Shown here: positions 16,671 through 16,731 of the stretch, one piece after another | Numbering within the stretch: the first letter of the stretch is position 1 | Layout: every line of letters starts with the position of its first letter | Source: GCA-003244245 sp032230565 | GTDB lineage: Bacteria > Actinomycetota > Actinomycetes > Mycobacteriales > Pseudonocardiaceae | Assembly: GCA_032230565.1 (NCBI GenBank) | Contig: JAVXWL010000178.1 | Coordinates: forward strand, 1-16,731 | Length of the DNA stretch: 16,731 nucleotides | Reading direction: 5' to 3' | Notes under the pieces: generated by a model | Seen by the model: the letters and a program-made list of their open reading frames with translations, nothing else | What the model was told of the DNA's origin: nothing | Databases searched by the model: none | Translations under genes and position numbers: made by a program

Positions 16671-16731
16671 TCAGTGCACCACGTAGTTGGGGGCCTCGAC
16701 CGTCATGGTGATGCCATGCGGGTGGCCCTCC
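16671..16731 (-). CDS. guaB2: IMP dehydrogenase, C-terminal end only
   Basis: The last 19 codons of a minus-strand gene run off the window edge and end HGITMTVEAPNYVVH before a TGA at 16673-16671. This matches the ending of mycobacterial GuaB2 (HPHDVQMTVEAPNY as I remember it), and the gene order guaB2-guaB3-choD supports it. The missing part holds the catalytic barrel and CBS domains. Confidence 0.85.
   Translation of the reverse strand, partial: EGHPHGITMTVEAPNYVVH

Overview
The window reads as chromosomal DNA of a Mycobacterium-type actinobacterium. At the right end, all on the minus strand, are the C-terminus of guaB2, then guaB3, choD and guaA; guaB2-guaB3-choD is a typical mycobacterial order and the proteins resemble their M. 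tuberculosis counterparts as I remember them. Directly downstream of guaA, behind a strong stem-loop (12018-12054), begins a second block of about 10.5 kb, also on the minus strand, which looks like an accessory insertion rather than mycobacterial core.

This block (11796 down to 1299) is an almost complete one-carbon and methyl-cycle cassette. In transcription order it encodes a 58-aa Cys-rich small protein, a cysteine-rich MetV-like protein (MTHFR C-terminal family), MetF, a 505-aa MidA-like SAM-dependent methyltransferase, a half-length core MetE (zinc domain only), MetK, an adenosine kinase, SahH, then after a 163-bp gap with a perfect 19-bp inverted repeat, formate-THF ligase (Fhs) and methenyl-THF cyclohydrolase (FchA). 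Most junctions overlap or are very short (TAATG, GTGA, 26-nt overlap, 1-nt and 4-nt gaps), so this is one translationally coupled operon with a possibly separate fhs-fchA segment. Together the products would turn formate into methyl-THF, methionine and SAM, and recycle SAH through adenosine to AMP. Only the methylene-THF dehydrogenase step (FolD) is missing and would come from elsewhere. The natural reading is a dedicated methyl-supply module serving the operon's own methyltransferase or a methylated product made by genes beyond the window.

The left 1.3 kb is different: lower GC, almost gene-free, with no recognisable enzyme. It contains one well-supported small gene (434-216, minus) with a near-perfect Shine-Dalgarno and a TTG start. 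It encodes a 72-aa peptide with a leader-like N-terminal half and a Gly/Asn-rich C-terminal half with terminal Cys. It looks like a RiPP precursor or a small secreted or structural peptide and is the best candidate for something undescribed, together with the core MetE / MetF-MetV / MidA-like grouping. No tRNA, rRNA, CRISPR array, insertion sequence or recognised riboswitch class was seen.
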